From contig NZ_JAENBO010000003.1 in assembly GCF_016481305.1 (NCBI RefSeq), positions 164,310 through 228,309 of the forward strand: a DNA stretch of 64,000 nt, written 5' to 3'. Below, piece after piece: positions 15,582 to 24,079 of the stretch. The notes under the pieces were generated by a model. The model saw only the letters and a program-made list of their open reading frames with translations, did not search any database and had not been told where the DNA came from. Source of the stretch: Streptococcus pacificus (GTDB taxonomy: Bacteria > Bacillota > Bacilli > Lactobacillales > Streptococcaceae). Numbering within the stretch: position 1 is the first letter of the stretch; the number at the start of each line of letters is the position of its first letter. A program made the position numbers and the translations under genes.

Positions 15582-15716
15582 ATGGAAAAAAAAGAAAACT
15601 GTCAACCTTTTGCTGAACTAAAGGTTCAAGAGCTTGATCAAATATCAGGTGGAAATTGGCTGAGAGAAATCTGGATAGGTATTGTGTACGGTAAATCAAA
15701 GTTTATTGATAAATAA
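15582..15716 (+). CDS. blpC: Peptide pheromone precursor
   Basis: 44 residues. The leader MEKKENCQPFAELKVQELDQ continues ISGG, a classical double-glycine leader. The predicted mature pheromone is the 20 residues NWLREIWIGIVYGKSKFIDK: amphipathic, with a basic C-terminal half and no cysteine. AAAGGAG precedes the ATG, and a dedicated operator lies directly upstream. It lies between blpB and the convergent receptor gene blpH, exactly where blpC sits in pneumococcus. The mature sequence is unlike the pneumococcal BlpC or SilCR pheromones I know. Confidence 0.88.
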   Translation: MEKKENCQPFAELKVQELDQISGGNWLREIWIGIVYGKSKFIDK

Positions 15717-15779
15717 TTATTAAAGAAAATGCAGAAACAGGTAATATTACCTGTTTCTGCATTTTCTTTAATAATTATT
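15712..15779. terminator. 68-nt perfect palindrome shared by blpC and blpH as terminator
   Basis: Two 34-nt arms (15712-15745 and 15746-15779) are perfectly complementary. The TAA of blpC (15714-15716) and the TAA of blpH (15775-15777, minus strand) occupy mirror-image positions in the palindrome. In RNA each transcript would form a very long hairpin containing its own stop codon and ending in a U-rich 3' arm. Confidence 0.85.
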
Positions 15780-17109
15780 GGTATATTTCTAAAACTTGAC
15801 TAAAGCAGTAGTTCTGTGCACTGGTTTTTAGAGAAACATTGGGATAGCGTTCAATGATTTTCATGACATTGTATAATCCAATCCCTCTTCCTTTACCCTT
15901 GGTACTCACCCCATAGTCATAGAGCCTCGAAATATCCATCCTTTCTTCTTTGATGGTATTCTCCACTATAAATAATTGCTTATTAGCAGATGAAAAAAAG
16001 GCAATTGATATTTCTTGTGGTTTTGCTTCTATCGCATTATCACAAAGGATTGAAACAACTGTGACAAAGTCAATTAAGTCCATTTTTTGTGGTTCAATAA
16101 CCTCAGGAACATCTATTGTCACTAAGAAGTGTTTTTCTGTTGCCTGAATAAATTTTGTAGCCAGTAAACTCTTTAATGCCGGATTGTTGATATTGACTAA
16201 TCGTCCCAGATCATATTTGTGATTTTTAAAGTCTAAATCGGAATCTTTAAGAACTGATGAATAGATACTTTTCACTTGATTGATATCCTCAGATTCAATA
16301 CCTAATCTTAACGTTGTCAATAAGTTAATATAATCATGACGAAAACTTCTAATATCCTTATAAAGCCCTTCAATTTGCTTGTTATAGTTTTCCATTCCTT
16401 TTAGCTGCAAATCTTTTTGGAAACTTAACTGCTCCTGTACTTGTTCTCGCAAACGCCGATCCATTTGATTAATAAGACCCATGAAGAAGATAAGATAAAT
16501 AATCACAATCAATTCGCGGTAAATGATAGTAGAAACATTTTTCTCAAAATCCATAAAATTTAAAATACCAAAAACAATATGATACAACACCATAAGCCAG
16601 TTAGTTAAATAGAACAATTTAATACTGTTGACATCAAGTGGTTGTGTTTTATAACGTGAAAAGTCATACCTCAACCATCTTAGGAACATCAAGCAGATAA
16701 ATACGACTATTGCATTAACTATAATATTCCATATTCGTTTTTCTAATAAATCTTCATTTAACCCAAAAATAGGTAGTATAAAAAAAGAAAAAGCGTTATT
16801 AAAAATAATATAAAGAGTTGGTGGAAATAACCCATAAAAAATTAAGAGTGATTTTGGTAAAGGTCTCAAAAAAAGAAAAGAAATAATAACCATGTAGAGT
16901 GGATAATCAAAATAAACGAAAATATTAACTTGAGTAAGCTTTATCAAAACTAATATGAGTCCAGCAATTGGGAAGCGAAGTAAAAAAGCGAATAGTAATT
17001 CTCTCCAAGTTAACACTCTTTTATTAATTTTTGAAAACAAAATAAAATCAAAAGACAAAGAAATAAATGGAAATACTACAAACATAAAAGTAGGGATGAA
17101 ATTCTCCAT
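15775..17109 (-). CDS. blpH: Pheromone receptor histidine kinase
   Basis: 444 residues: six or seven membrane segments in the first 215, then a dimerisation helix and an HPK10-type kinase core. The phosphate-accepting His258 lies in FRHDYINLL. The N box is SILCDNAIEA and the G box GRGIGLYNVMKI. Kinases of this class (ComD, BlpH, SilB) bind the extracellular peptide through the membrane domain. It is translated right after blpR with one shared base at stop and start. Its stop codon lies in the long palindrome shared with blpC. Confidence 0.93.
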   Translation of the reverse strand: MENFIPTFMFVVFPFISLSFDFILFSKINKRVLTWRELLFAFLLRFPIAGLILVLIKLTQVNIFVYFDYPLYMVIISFLFLRPLPKSLLIFYGLFPPTLYIIFNNAFSFFILPIFGLNEDLLEKRIWNIIVNAIVVFICLMFLRWLRYDFSRYKTQPLDVNSIKLFYLTNWLMVLYHIVFGILNFMDFEKNVSTIIYRELIVIIYLIFFMGLINQMDRRLREQVQEQLSFQKDLQLKGMENYNKQIEGLYKDIRSFRHDYINLLTTLRLGIESEDINQVKSIYSSVLKDSDLDFKNHKYDLGRLVNINNPALKSLLATKFIQATEKHFLVTIDVPEVIEPQKMDLIDFVTVVSILCDNAIEAKPQEISIAFFSSANKQLFIVENTIKEERMDISRLYDYGVSTKGKGRGIGLYNVMKIIERYPNVSLKTSAQNYCFSQVLEIYQ

Positions 17110-17846
17110 TAGTGCAAGCCCTCAACAATCTTTACAATAGTATTAATTTTTTGTCTTGAAACGAGGCAGCTAGTCCCATTTGGGAAATAAACGACTCTGT
17201 CTTGTCTATCTATTTTAAGAACATTTGCAGGATTAATGGCAAAAGAGCGATGACATTGAATTAAGCGATTGTCCTGCTTTAAAATTTCAGATAGACTAGC
17301 CGTAAATTCCATTCTATCGTTTTTGGTGTAGAGGATAACACGATGTGGTCTTGGTGATGTTTCGATATAATACACTTCATTGAAAGGGTACTGAACTTGG
17401 GCAAACTTAGACTTAAAATAGAATGACTCTTCTGCCACTGTTTTGCTATCTTTTTGGTCAGCATAGATAAGAGTTGTTTCTATTCTATTTTCAAACTCTT
17501 CTTGAGAGAGTTCTTTATCAATGAAATCTAAAGCAGCCACTTGATAACGAAAGGTGAGCGGCATAAACTCAGTATGTGTGGTCACAAAAACAATAATCGC
17601 ATAGGGATCAATCGTCCTAATTTGTTTTGCCACTTCTAACCCTTTCAACTCGTCTGTTTTGATCTCAATATCCAAGAAAAACAGCTGATGAGTCCCTTTT
17701 TCTTCAATCGCCCCTAATAATTGATTAGCTTTCCCAAATACTTCCAATTTTTTAGGAGAAATGCCATGCATTCTTGTTAGTTCTTTAATAGCTGTTTCCA
17801 ATCGTGTTTGTTGAATAAAATCATCTTCTAAGACAAATATATTCAC
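17109..17846 (-). CDS. blpR: LytTR response regulator of the pheromone circuit
   Basis: 245 residues. A receiver domain (residues 1-125) has the acidic pocket E7-D8-D9 and phospho-acceptor Asp59 in LFFLDIEI. A LytTR DNA-binding domain follows (about 140-240, with RVILYTKNDRMEF and the HRSFAINPANV motif). Such regulators bind direct repeats 21 bp apart, which fits the ten operators found here. It lies between blpS (11 nt upstream) and blpH (one-base overlap) in one operon. Confidence 0.93.
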   Translation of the reverse strand: MNIFVLEDDFIQQTRLETAIKELTRMHGISPKKLEVFGKANQLLGAIEEKGTHQLFFLDIEIKTDELKGLEVAKQIRTIDPYAIIVFVTTHTEFMPLTFRYQVAALDFIDKELSQEEFENRIETTLIYADQKDSKTVAEESFYFKSKFAQVQYPFNEVYYIETSPRPHRVILYTKNDRMEFTASLSEILKQDNRLIQCHRSFAINPANVLKIDRQDRVVYFPNGTSCLVSRQKINTIVKIVEGLH

Positions 17847-17857
17847 TTCATTTCCTC

Positions 17858-18187
17858 CTATTTAAGCCATGTTTTTAGTAACTGATGATAGCGACGTCTT
17901 GAAAACGTAACTTGATACTGACCATCATTCCCAAGTAGTATTTGTTTATCTTTCAATTGAATTTCTCTGATTTTTGACACATTAACCAAACAATTGCGAT
18001 GACATCTTACTAACATAGTCGAGTGTAGATGCTCTAATTGACTTAATTTTTGTAAATAATCATAGGTACCACTATCCGCCACTACTTGAAGGTAATGAGG
18101 TTTAGTAGGATGAGATTTGATGTAGTATATGTCGGATAATTCGATTTTAGTCATATTTTGCTTGTTTTTAATGATAATAGATGGCAT
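17858..18187 (-). CDS. blpS: Stand-alone LytTR DNA-binding protein
   Basis: 109 residues forming only a LytTR domain: YYIKSHPTKPHYLQVV, then HSTMLVRCHRNCLVNVSKI and YQVTFSRRRYHQLLKTWL. There is no receiver domain. Its position as first gene before blpR and blpH matches pneumococcal blpS. It could compete with or modulate BlpR at the same repeats; that is inference. GGAGG precedes the ATG, and an operator lies upstream. Confidence 0.85.
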   Translation of the reverse strand: MPSIIIKNKQNMTKIELSDIYYIKSHPTKPHYLQVVADSGTYDYLQKLSQLEHLHSTMLVRCHRNCLVNVSKIREIQLKDKQILLGNDGQYQVTFSRRRYHQLLKTWLK

Positions 18188-18208
18188 AGACTACCTCCTT
18201 TTATCAAA

Positions 18209-18275
18209 GAATATCATAGAAAAAATCACTTCATCTTCTTAAATCCTAAATGGTTATTAAAACGTCTTAAACTGT
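18209..18275 (-). promoter_or_regulatory. BlpR-type operator and promoter of blpS-blpR-blpH
   Basis: Minus strand: ACAGTTTAAG, 11 bases, ACCATTTAGG (18245-18275). The hexamer at the usual distance is ATATTC (18209-18214), or GATATT one base closer, a poor -10. A better TATGAT lies at 18213-18218. Autoregulation of the sensor operon is implied. Confidence 0.7.
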
Positions 18276-18284
18276 TATGATTAT

Positions 18285-18351
18285 CCTATTTAAGAAAGTT
18301 TAGTGACTCTTTAGGATTTTGATGTTCTTTTGAAGAAAAATATACTATACT
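18285..18351 (+). promoter_or_regulatory. BlpR-type operator and promoter of the unknown gene at 18383
   Basis: CCTATTTAAG (18285-18294), 11 bases, ACTCTTTAGG (18306-18315), 30 nt, TATACT (18346-18351). It is divergent from the blpS operator, with nine bases between them. Confidence 0.75.
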
Positions 18352-18382
18352 TTTTTTGAAAAAACAAGAAAGGATAAAAGGT

Positions 18383-18751
18383 ATGATAATAATTTTTCCC
18401 TTTTCATTAATGAGCCTTTTTATAGCATTGATAGTTAAATACTACCTAGTTATTAACAAAAGAAAAATCAAAATTAGTCTAAACAAGCATTTTAATGTAT
18501 CACATCAACCCACAATCTATTTTATCATAAAATCAGCCCATTTAACATCCAACAAAATGTATTCTTATCTTGATGAGATACGAAACCACTCAGAACGAGC
18601 AAACATTATCATTATTGGAAGTCATATTCAATACGATGATCTTTTTAAAAATCATTATCGTATTTTCGATGTCATTGATACGACAAAAAATAAATCCCTT
18701 AAAAGCGTTAGCAACAAAATAAGGTTACAACTAGATAGCATTTATGACTAA
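18383..18751 (+). CDS. Unknown membrane-anchored protein in the blp regulon
   Basis: 122 residues. The ATG at 18383 follows GAAAGGA at eight bases; a TTG nine codons earlier would fall at the transcription start and is rejected. One N-terminal membrane segment (about residues 3-22) is followed by a basic stretch NKRKIKISLNKHFN. A small alpha/beta-like domain comes next, with strands PTIYFIIKS and ANIIIIGSHI and a Lys-rich C-terminus. I do not recognise a family. Its own pheromone-type operator makes it a member of the regulon; immunity or regulation are both possible. Confidence 0.7.
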   Translation: MIIIFPFSLMSLFIALIVKYYLVINKRKIKISLNKHFNVSHQPTIYFIIKSAHLTSNKMYSYLDEIRNHSERANIIIIGSHIQYDDLFKNHYRIFDVIDTTKNKSLKSVSNKIRLQLDSIYD

Positions 18752-18802
18752 AATAATTGTAAAAAGTCTATTTGCATTTTTCGTTTGAGAATCGTTCTCC
18801 CT

Positions 18803-18829
18803 AAAAAAAAGCAACTCCTAAGAGTCGCT
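18803..18829. terminator. Bidirectional terminator between the unknown gene and asnS
   Basis: An 8-bp stem with one wobble pair (18810-18817 with 18822-18829) and a four-base loop, with a run of Ts on the minus strand and a shorter one on the plus strand. Confidence 0.75.
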
Positions 18830-18847
18830 CTTTTTGCTTCTTATTTT

Positions 18848-20188
18848 TTATGGTTTCAAGCGGTGTAGCATTCGTGGGAATGGAATGGCTTCACGGATAT
18901 GTTCATTGCCTGTGACAAAGGTTACCATACGTTCTAGTCCTAAACCAAATCCTGAGTGTGGCACGCTACCGTACTTACGAAGATCTAGATACCAACCGTA
19001 TTCTTCTTCTGATAAACCGAATTCAGCAATTTTAGTTTTTAAATAATCATAGTCAGTCGCACGTTCACTACCACCAATAATCTCACCGTAGCCTTCTGGT
19101 GCAATCAAGTCAGCACAAATCACCACGTCATCTCTTGTTGGGTGTGGTTTCATATAGAAGGCTTTAATCGCTTTTGGATAGTTCATGATAAAGGTTGGCA
19201 CACCGTAGTAGTTGGACACAAAGGTTTCATGTGGTGAGCCAAAATCATCACCCCACTCGATTGGTTCGTAATCATTTTCGGCTGCTTTTTCTTGCAATAA
19301 AGCAATCGCATCATCATAGGTCACACGCTTGAAGGGTTCGTTGAGGTATTTCTCTAAGAGACTTCTATCACGCTCTAAAACATCAAGAGCATAGCCTTGA
19401 TTATCCAATACTGCTTTGATTAAGAACTTGATATAGGCTTCTTGAATATCAAGAGATTCTTCGTGTTGCACAAAGGCCATTTCTGGTTCAATCATCCAAA
19501 ATTCTGTCAAATGACGTCTTGTTTTTGATTTCTCAGCACGGAAAGTCGGACCAAAAGTAAAGACCTTACCAAGAGCCATTGCCCCTGCTTCTGCGTAGAG
19601 TTGACCAGTTTGACTTAGAAAGGCTGGTTGGCCAAAATAATCTGTTTCAAATAGTTCTGTGGTTCCTTCAGGCGCCGAACCTGTTAAAATTGGTGAATCA
19701 ATCTTGATGAAACCTTCTTTGTTAAAGAATTCATACGTCGCACGAATCAGCTCATTACGAATCAACATGATGGCATGTTGCTTACGCGATCTCAACCAAA
19801 GATGGCGATGGTCCATCAAGAAGTCTGTTCCATGTTCTTTTGGTGTGATTGGGTATTCATCACTTTCACCAACGACTTCAAGGTCAACAACGTCAAGTTC
19901 ATAACCAAATTTTGAACGTTCATCTTCTTTAACAATACCTTTGACAAGGACAGATGTTTCTTGGCTTAGCTTTTTAATCGTATTAAATTTTTCTAAACCT
20001 GCTTCTTCACCAAATTTTTCGATAAAGTTTGGCTTAAAGGCAACCGCTTGGAAAAAGGCTGTCCCATCACGAAGTTGTAAAAAGGCTAATTTCCCTTTTC
20101 CAGATTTATTGGCAACCCAGGCACCAATAGTGACTTCTTGACCAACATAGTGTTTAACATCGATAATTGATACGTATTTTTTTGACAT
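18848..20188 (-). CDS. asnS: Asparaginyl-tRNA synthetase
   Basis: 446 residues, near the usual 448. It has an N-terminal OB-fold anticodon-binding domain ([23 protein letters not shown]) and a class II catalytic core with [24 protein letters not shown] (motif 2) and [10 protein letters not shown] (motif 3). It charges tRNA-Asn with asparagine. It is read with the aspartate aminotransferase gene 23 nt upstream, an arrangement that links aspartate supply and asparagine charging. No T-box is seen, because there is no room before the gene. Confidence 0.97.
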   Translation of the reverse strand: MSKKYVSIIDVKHYVGQEVTIGAWVANKSGKGKLAFLQLRDGTAFFQAVAFKPNFIEKFGEEAGLEKFNTIKKLSQETSVLVKGIVKEDERSKFGYELDVVDLEVVGESDEYPITPKEHGTDFLMDHRHLWLRSRKQHAIMLIRNELIRATYEFFNKEGFIKIDSPILTGSAPEGTTELFETDYFGQPAFLSQTGQLYAEAGAMALGKVFTFGPTFRAEKSKTRRHLTEFWMIEPEMAFVQHEESLDIQEAYIKFLIKAVLDNQGYALDVLERDRSLLEKYLNEPFKRVTYDDAIALLQEKAAENDYEPIEWGDDFGSPHETFVSNYYGVPTFIMNYPKAIKAFYMKPHPTRDDVVICADLIAPEGYGEIIGGSERATDYDYLKTKIAEFGLSEEEYGWYLDLRKYGSVPHSGFGLGLERMVTFVTGNEHIREAIPFPRMLHRLKP

Positions 20189-20211
20189 AATCTTTCTTTT
20201 CTATCCTTTTC

Positions 20212-21393
20212 TTATTTTTTCATAAATGCTGTTAAGCGACGAACGCCTTCTTTGAGGGTTTCTAAGTCTGTGGCATAACTGAGACGAACATTTTCTGGGG
20301 CACCAAAGCCCTCTCCTGTCACTAGAGCAACACCTGCTTCTTCTAAAATAGCCATTGTAAAGTCTGTAACATTTTGATAGCCCTTCATTGCCATTGCCTT
20401 AGAGACGTTTGGAAACAGATAAAAAGCGCCTTGCGGTTTAACCACTTCAAAGCCTGGAACAGCTGCTAACAGAGGGTAAATGGTATTTAGACGTTCTTCA
20501 AAGGCTTGCCTCATCTTCTCAATCTCATCTTGAGGGCCGCTAAGGGCTTCAATGGCAGCATACTGAGCAACTGTTGTCGGATTTGAAGTGGTCTGTCCTA
20601 AAATTTTGCCCATAGCCGCAATAATCTCTGGCTGACCAACCGCAAAGCCAATGCGCCAGCCTGTCATGGCATAGGTTTTTGAAACACCATTAACGACGAT
20701 GGTTTGCTGTTTAATGTCATCACTGAGCGTTGAAATAGGCGTGAACTTAGCCCCATTATAAACCAGTCTGCCATATATGTCATCTGCTAAGATGAGAATG
20801 TCATTGTCAACTGCCCACTGGCCGATGGCTAGAAGTTCGTCTTTATCATAAATCATCCCTGTTGGATTAGAAGGTGAGTTCAATAAAAGAACTTTTGTCT
20901 TCTCAGTTTTAGCCGCTTCTAGCTCAGCTACCGTCACTTTAAAGTGATTGCTTTGTTTGGTAGGAATAATGATTGGAGAGCCTTGTGCCATCTTGACCTG
21001 ATCGGCATAGCTAACCCAGTAAGGTGCAGGTATCAACACCTCGTCAAAAGGATTAAGCACCGCCATGAAAAAACTATATAAGATAAATTTGGCACCAGTC
21101 CCAACGGCAATCTCCGTCTTTGAAACCGAGTAGCCGTAGTGTGTTTTCATATAATCTCTGATTGCTTCTTTAAGGGCAACTAAGCCTGAAGCCGGTGTGT
21201 AAAAACTTGCCGACCCATTTCTAATCGCTTCAATCGCTTTGTCTTGAATCGATTGAGGGGTCACAAAATCAGGTTCGCCCAAGGTCAGATTGATGATATC
21301 ACGTCCACTTGCCTGCAAGGCTTTAGCACGCGCACCAGCTGCCAAAGTCACACTCTCAGACATGTTCAAGACACGATCTGATAATTTTACCAT
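20212..21393 (-). CDS. aspC: Pyridoxal-phosphate aspartate aminotransferase
   Basis: 393 residues, class I/II fold. The PLP lysine lies in the SKTYAMTGWRIGF motif and the substrate-binding residues in NSPSNPTGM. Start taken as the ATG at 21391-21393, four bases after GGAGG; an upstream in-frame ATG has no ribosome site. It interconverts aspartate and oxaloacetate using glutamate/2-oxoglutarate. First gene of the aspC-asnS unit. Confidence 0.93.
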   Translation of the reverse strand: MVKLSDRVLNMSESVTLAAGARAKALQASGRDIINLTLGEPDFVTPQSIQDKAIEAIRNGSASFYTPASGLVALKEAIRDYMKTHYGYSVSKTEIAVGTGAKFILYSFFMAVLNPFDEVLIPAPYWVSYADQVKMAQGSPIIIPTKQSNHFKVTVAELEAAKTEKTKVLLLNSPSNPTGMIYDKDELLAIGQWAVDNDILILADDIYGRLVYNGAKFTPISTLSDDIKQQTIVVNGVSKTYAMTGWRIGFAVGQPEIIAAMGKILGQTTSNPTTVAQYAAIEALSGPQDEIEKMRQAFEERLNTIYPLLAAVPGFEVVKPQGAFYLFPNVSKAMAMKGYQNVTDFTMAILEEAGVALVTGEGFGAPENVRLSYATDLETLKEGVRRLTAFMKK

Positions 21394-21510
21394 ATCTCCT
21401 CCGCGGTATTCTATCATTCTTTAAAGTTCAAAAGTGATCCATAACGGTTTCACCCTGATAATCTCATAATGGGTTACTAAAAGTTCTCATCACTTATTTA
21501 ACATTACCTA

Positions 21511-23976
21511 TTATAGCAAAAAATCAGATAGTTCTGATAGAATTTCTTCAAAATTTTCTTCCCTAACGGGAGATTGTTTGGCTAAGGCCTTACTAATTTG
21601 TTTGCCATAACGTTTGGTGACTACCCTATTATCTAAAATAACCACTGCAGAGCGTTGTGTTTTTCTACGATTTGTCCGTCCGATCGCCTGTTTTAATTTT
21701 AAAATAGCAACTGGCAGAGTATAGTCATAAAAAGGATTTTTCTTATGTTCTCTAAGATAACTTGCCATTTTTTTAGTGAAAAAATCCTCTGGATTATCAA
21801 ACGGTAACCTTGTAATGACTGCTATTATTTTATCTTGACTAGTGAAGTCAACACCTTCCCAAAAACTACCCGTTCCAAGGAGAACTTTACTTTCTCCGTT
21901 GTCAAAACGTCGTTTAATATTGCTAGCTAACCCATTTTTATACTGGGTTAAGTGCTTGATATGATGCTCATCCAAACGTTCTGAAACAGATAACATGACC
22001 TGTTTTGAAGTGAATAAGACCAGCATAGGAATATTTTTTTGACTCAAGGCGATTAATTTTTCAACCAATAAAGCTTCATACGATGCTAAGTCAGATTTTT
22101 CATAAGGATCAGCGGCCTTATCAAGCCAAATGTTTTGATTATTGTTAATATCAAGTGGCAGATAATCAAACGTCACCTCATCAAAACCAAGTAAGTCAGC
22201 CAGATTGACTTTCTTACTAATCGAAAGCGTTGCTGAAATGGCATAGGTTTTTGTTTGCGGTGAAAGGTATTGCTGAAAACGTCTAAAGTCGGTCTCTCCA
22301 GCTCTTAAATAGGTTTCACGGTGTGTCTCAAATTGCTCGCTCTCCAACCAAAAAGCAGTATAAGAGCCAAGCAATAACTGTTTCAAGTCATCCAAATCAT
22401 TATCAGGATATTCACTCATATCCTGTCTTAATTGCGTGATGCTATCTTCTTCTAACAGCATTCTTTTTTTCTGATAAAAGTCACTCACCAAATGGGAAAG
22501 CTCAAACTGGAGGCTCTCAAGCAATCTCTGCAAAATAAGTGGTGACTCTTGTTGCAATTTTTTATGAATGATTTGTAAGATTTTTGTGACATTCACCTTT
22601 TTTTGTGAGGCTCTCTCCAAAGCCAAAAAGAATTTTTGCGCCTCATCAATCACTAAAACCTTGTTTTCTAAAAAGGATTTATCATGTGCTGAACGAGCCA
22701 GTAAATAAGCATGATTTGTAATCAGAATTGGTTTTTTAGCTTGTTTACTTTCTATTTTATGCCAGAAATCAACCTCAAAAAAAGGAGACGATGCGTCTAT
22801 AAAACCATCGTGCTTAATCTCATCAAAATAAGCCTCAAAACGTTGCTTTTGTTTGACTTCATCCAAATCACCTGTCTCGGTTTCAAGCAACCAGACAAGT
22901 AATTGCATTTTATAGCGATTAATCAGACGATTATGGTCTTGTCGCTGCAAGGTTTGGTAAAAAGCATCTAGTTTGAGATAATTTTGCGGACTTTTAATAC
23001 TTTGACAATCGATATGAAAGGTTTCTTTGATTTTTTGCCCTTCATTATCAACAATCTGATCTTGTAATACTTTTGTCGGGACACTGATGAGGAGTTGTTT
23101 TCCTTCTAATCTAGGCAAAAGCGTTAAAAGGTAGCCATAGGTTTTACCAATACCCGATTGTGCTTCGATAAAACTAGTACTTGAGTCATCAAAACGCTCA
23201 GCAATTAAATGAGCAAATTGAGACTGAATGGGTCTATCTTCTAGCCCTAGGTAATGGCAATTAGTCTCAAAATCACGGGATAATTGTTTTGGTTTTGCTA
23301 AGGCTTTTTCTTTTTTTAATAAAATATCAGCGACCCTAATATAATCTTTATCATCCTCACTCGTTTTTTCAGCAATGATTTCCTGAATCACCATTTGTGT
23401 TTCAAATAAAAGACTATCCCCATAAGTGACAATTGTTTCAAGGGTTCTTTTGGGCATTTGTCGCATTTTATTTCTTAATTTTAAGAATAATTCTGCCGTA
23501 GCTTTAGCATCTGAAATAGCTGTATGAGCATTTGCCAAATTGAGAGACAGACTTTTAGCCAGTATCGGCAGACTGTATTTTTCAAGGGTTGGGTAAAAGA
23601 CTTGTGTCAATTCAACTGTATCAACACGAGGTGTCATTAATTCATAACCTTCAAAAAATAAGTGTTCTGCTAGTAGATTAGCATCGAATTTCACATTATG
23701 GGCAACAAAAACACAGTCTTCAAGTAGGTCAAAGATTTCTTTTGCCACTTGTGAAAACTCAGGAGCCTTACTTAAACGCTTATCTGTTAAACCGGTTAAT
23801 GAAATAATATGATCATCTAATTTTTCGTGCGGATTAATATCTGTTTCATAGGTTTTAATGATGTGATCATCTTGAATGATGACAATGCCAACTTGAATAA
23901 TGGAAGCATTTATTCCTGCTGAAGTCGCCTCCAAATCAACAATGGCATATTTAGGCTTTTTCATCTCTTCTATCAT
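21511..23976 (-). CDS. dinG: DinG-type helicase with DnaQ-like exonuclease domain
   Basis: 821 residues. Residues 8-170 are a DEDD 3'-5' exonuclease domain (YAIVDLEATSAG, FVAHNVKFDANLL, ANAHTAISDAKATAEL). The rest is an XPD/DinG helicase: Walker A QSGIGKTYG, box VIDEAQKF, and QAIGRTNRRKTQRSAVVILD near the end. This fusion is usual in Firmicutes. It acts in DNA repair and lagging-strand metabolism. Start uncertain between two ATG codons four residues apart. Confidence 0.94.
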   Translation of the reverse strand: MIEEMKKPKYAIVDLEATSAGINASIIQVGIVIIQDDHIIKTYETDINPHEKLDDHIISLTGLTDKRLSKAPEFSQVAKEIFDLLEDCVFVAHNVKFDANLLAEHLFFEGYELMTPRVDTVELTQVFYPTLEKYSLPILAKSLSLNLANAHTAISDAKATAELFLKLRNKMRQMPKRTLETIVTYGDSLLFETQMVIQEIIAEKTSEDDKDYIRVADILLKKEKALAKPKQLSRDFETNCHYLGLEDRPIQSQFAHLIAERFDDSSTSFIEAQSGIGKTYGYLLTLLPRLEGKQLLISVPTKVLQDQIVDNEGQKIKETFHIDCQSIKSPQNYLKLDAFYQTLQRQDHNRLINRYKMQLLVWLLETETGDLDEVKQKQRFEAYFDEIKHDGFIDASSPFFEVDFWHKIESKQAKKPILITNHAYLLARSAHDKSFLENKVLVIDEAQKFFLALERASQKKVNVTKILQIIHKKLQQESPLILQRLLESLQFELSHLVSDFYQKKRMLLEEDSITQLRQDMSEYPDNDLDDLKQLLLGSYTAFWLESEQFETHRETYLRAGETDFRRFQQYLSPQTKTYAISATLSISKKVNLADLLGFDEVTFDYLPLDINNNQNIWLDKAADPYEKSDLASYEALLVEKLIALSQKNIPMLVLFTSKQVMLSVSERLDEHHIKHLTQYKNGLASNIKRRFDNGESKVLLGTGSFWEGVDFTSQDKIIAVITRLPFDNPEDFFTKKMASYLREHKKNPFYDYTLPVAILKLKQAIGRTNRRKTQRSAVVILDNRVVTKRYGKQISKALAKQSPVREENFEEILSELSDFLL

Positions 23977-24039
23977 AATATCCCTATTATATCATAGACT
24001 TTAGTACTTTTCGAAAGACGCGACAAAGTCTTTTCGAAA

Positions 24040-24079
24040 TAAAAAAACTCTAACAAAATATTTTGTTAGAGTTAGTTTT
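24040..24079 (-). terminator. Terminator of ppaC
   Basis: A perfect 28-nt palindrome (24046-24073) with a T run on the minus strand. A second, imperfect hairpin (about 24008-24039) lies between it and dinG. Confidence 0.85.

Noticed and set aside
18753..18802. Short hairpin GAGAA-TCG-TTCTC after the unknown gene as its terminator
   Set aside because: It is followed by CCCTAAAA and not by Ts; the stronger hairpin at 18810-18829 serves both directions.
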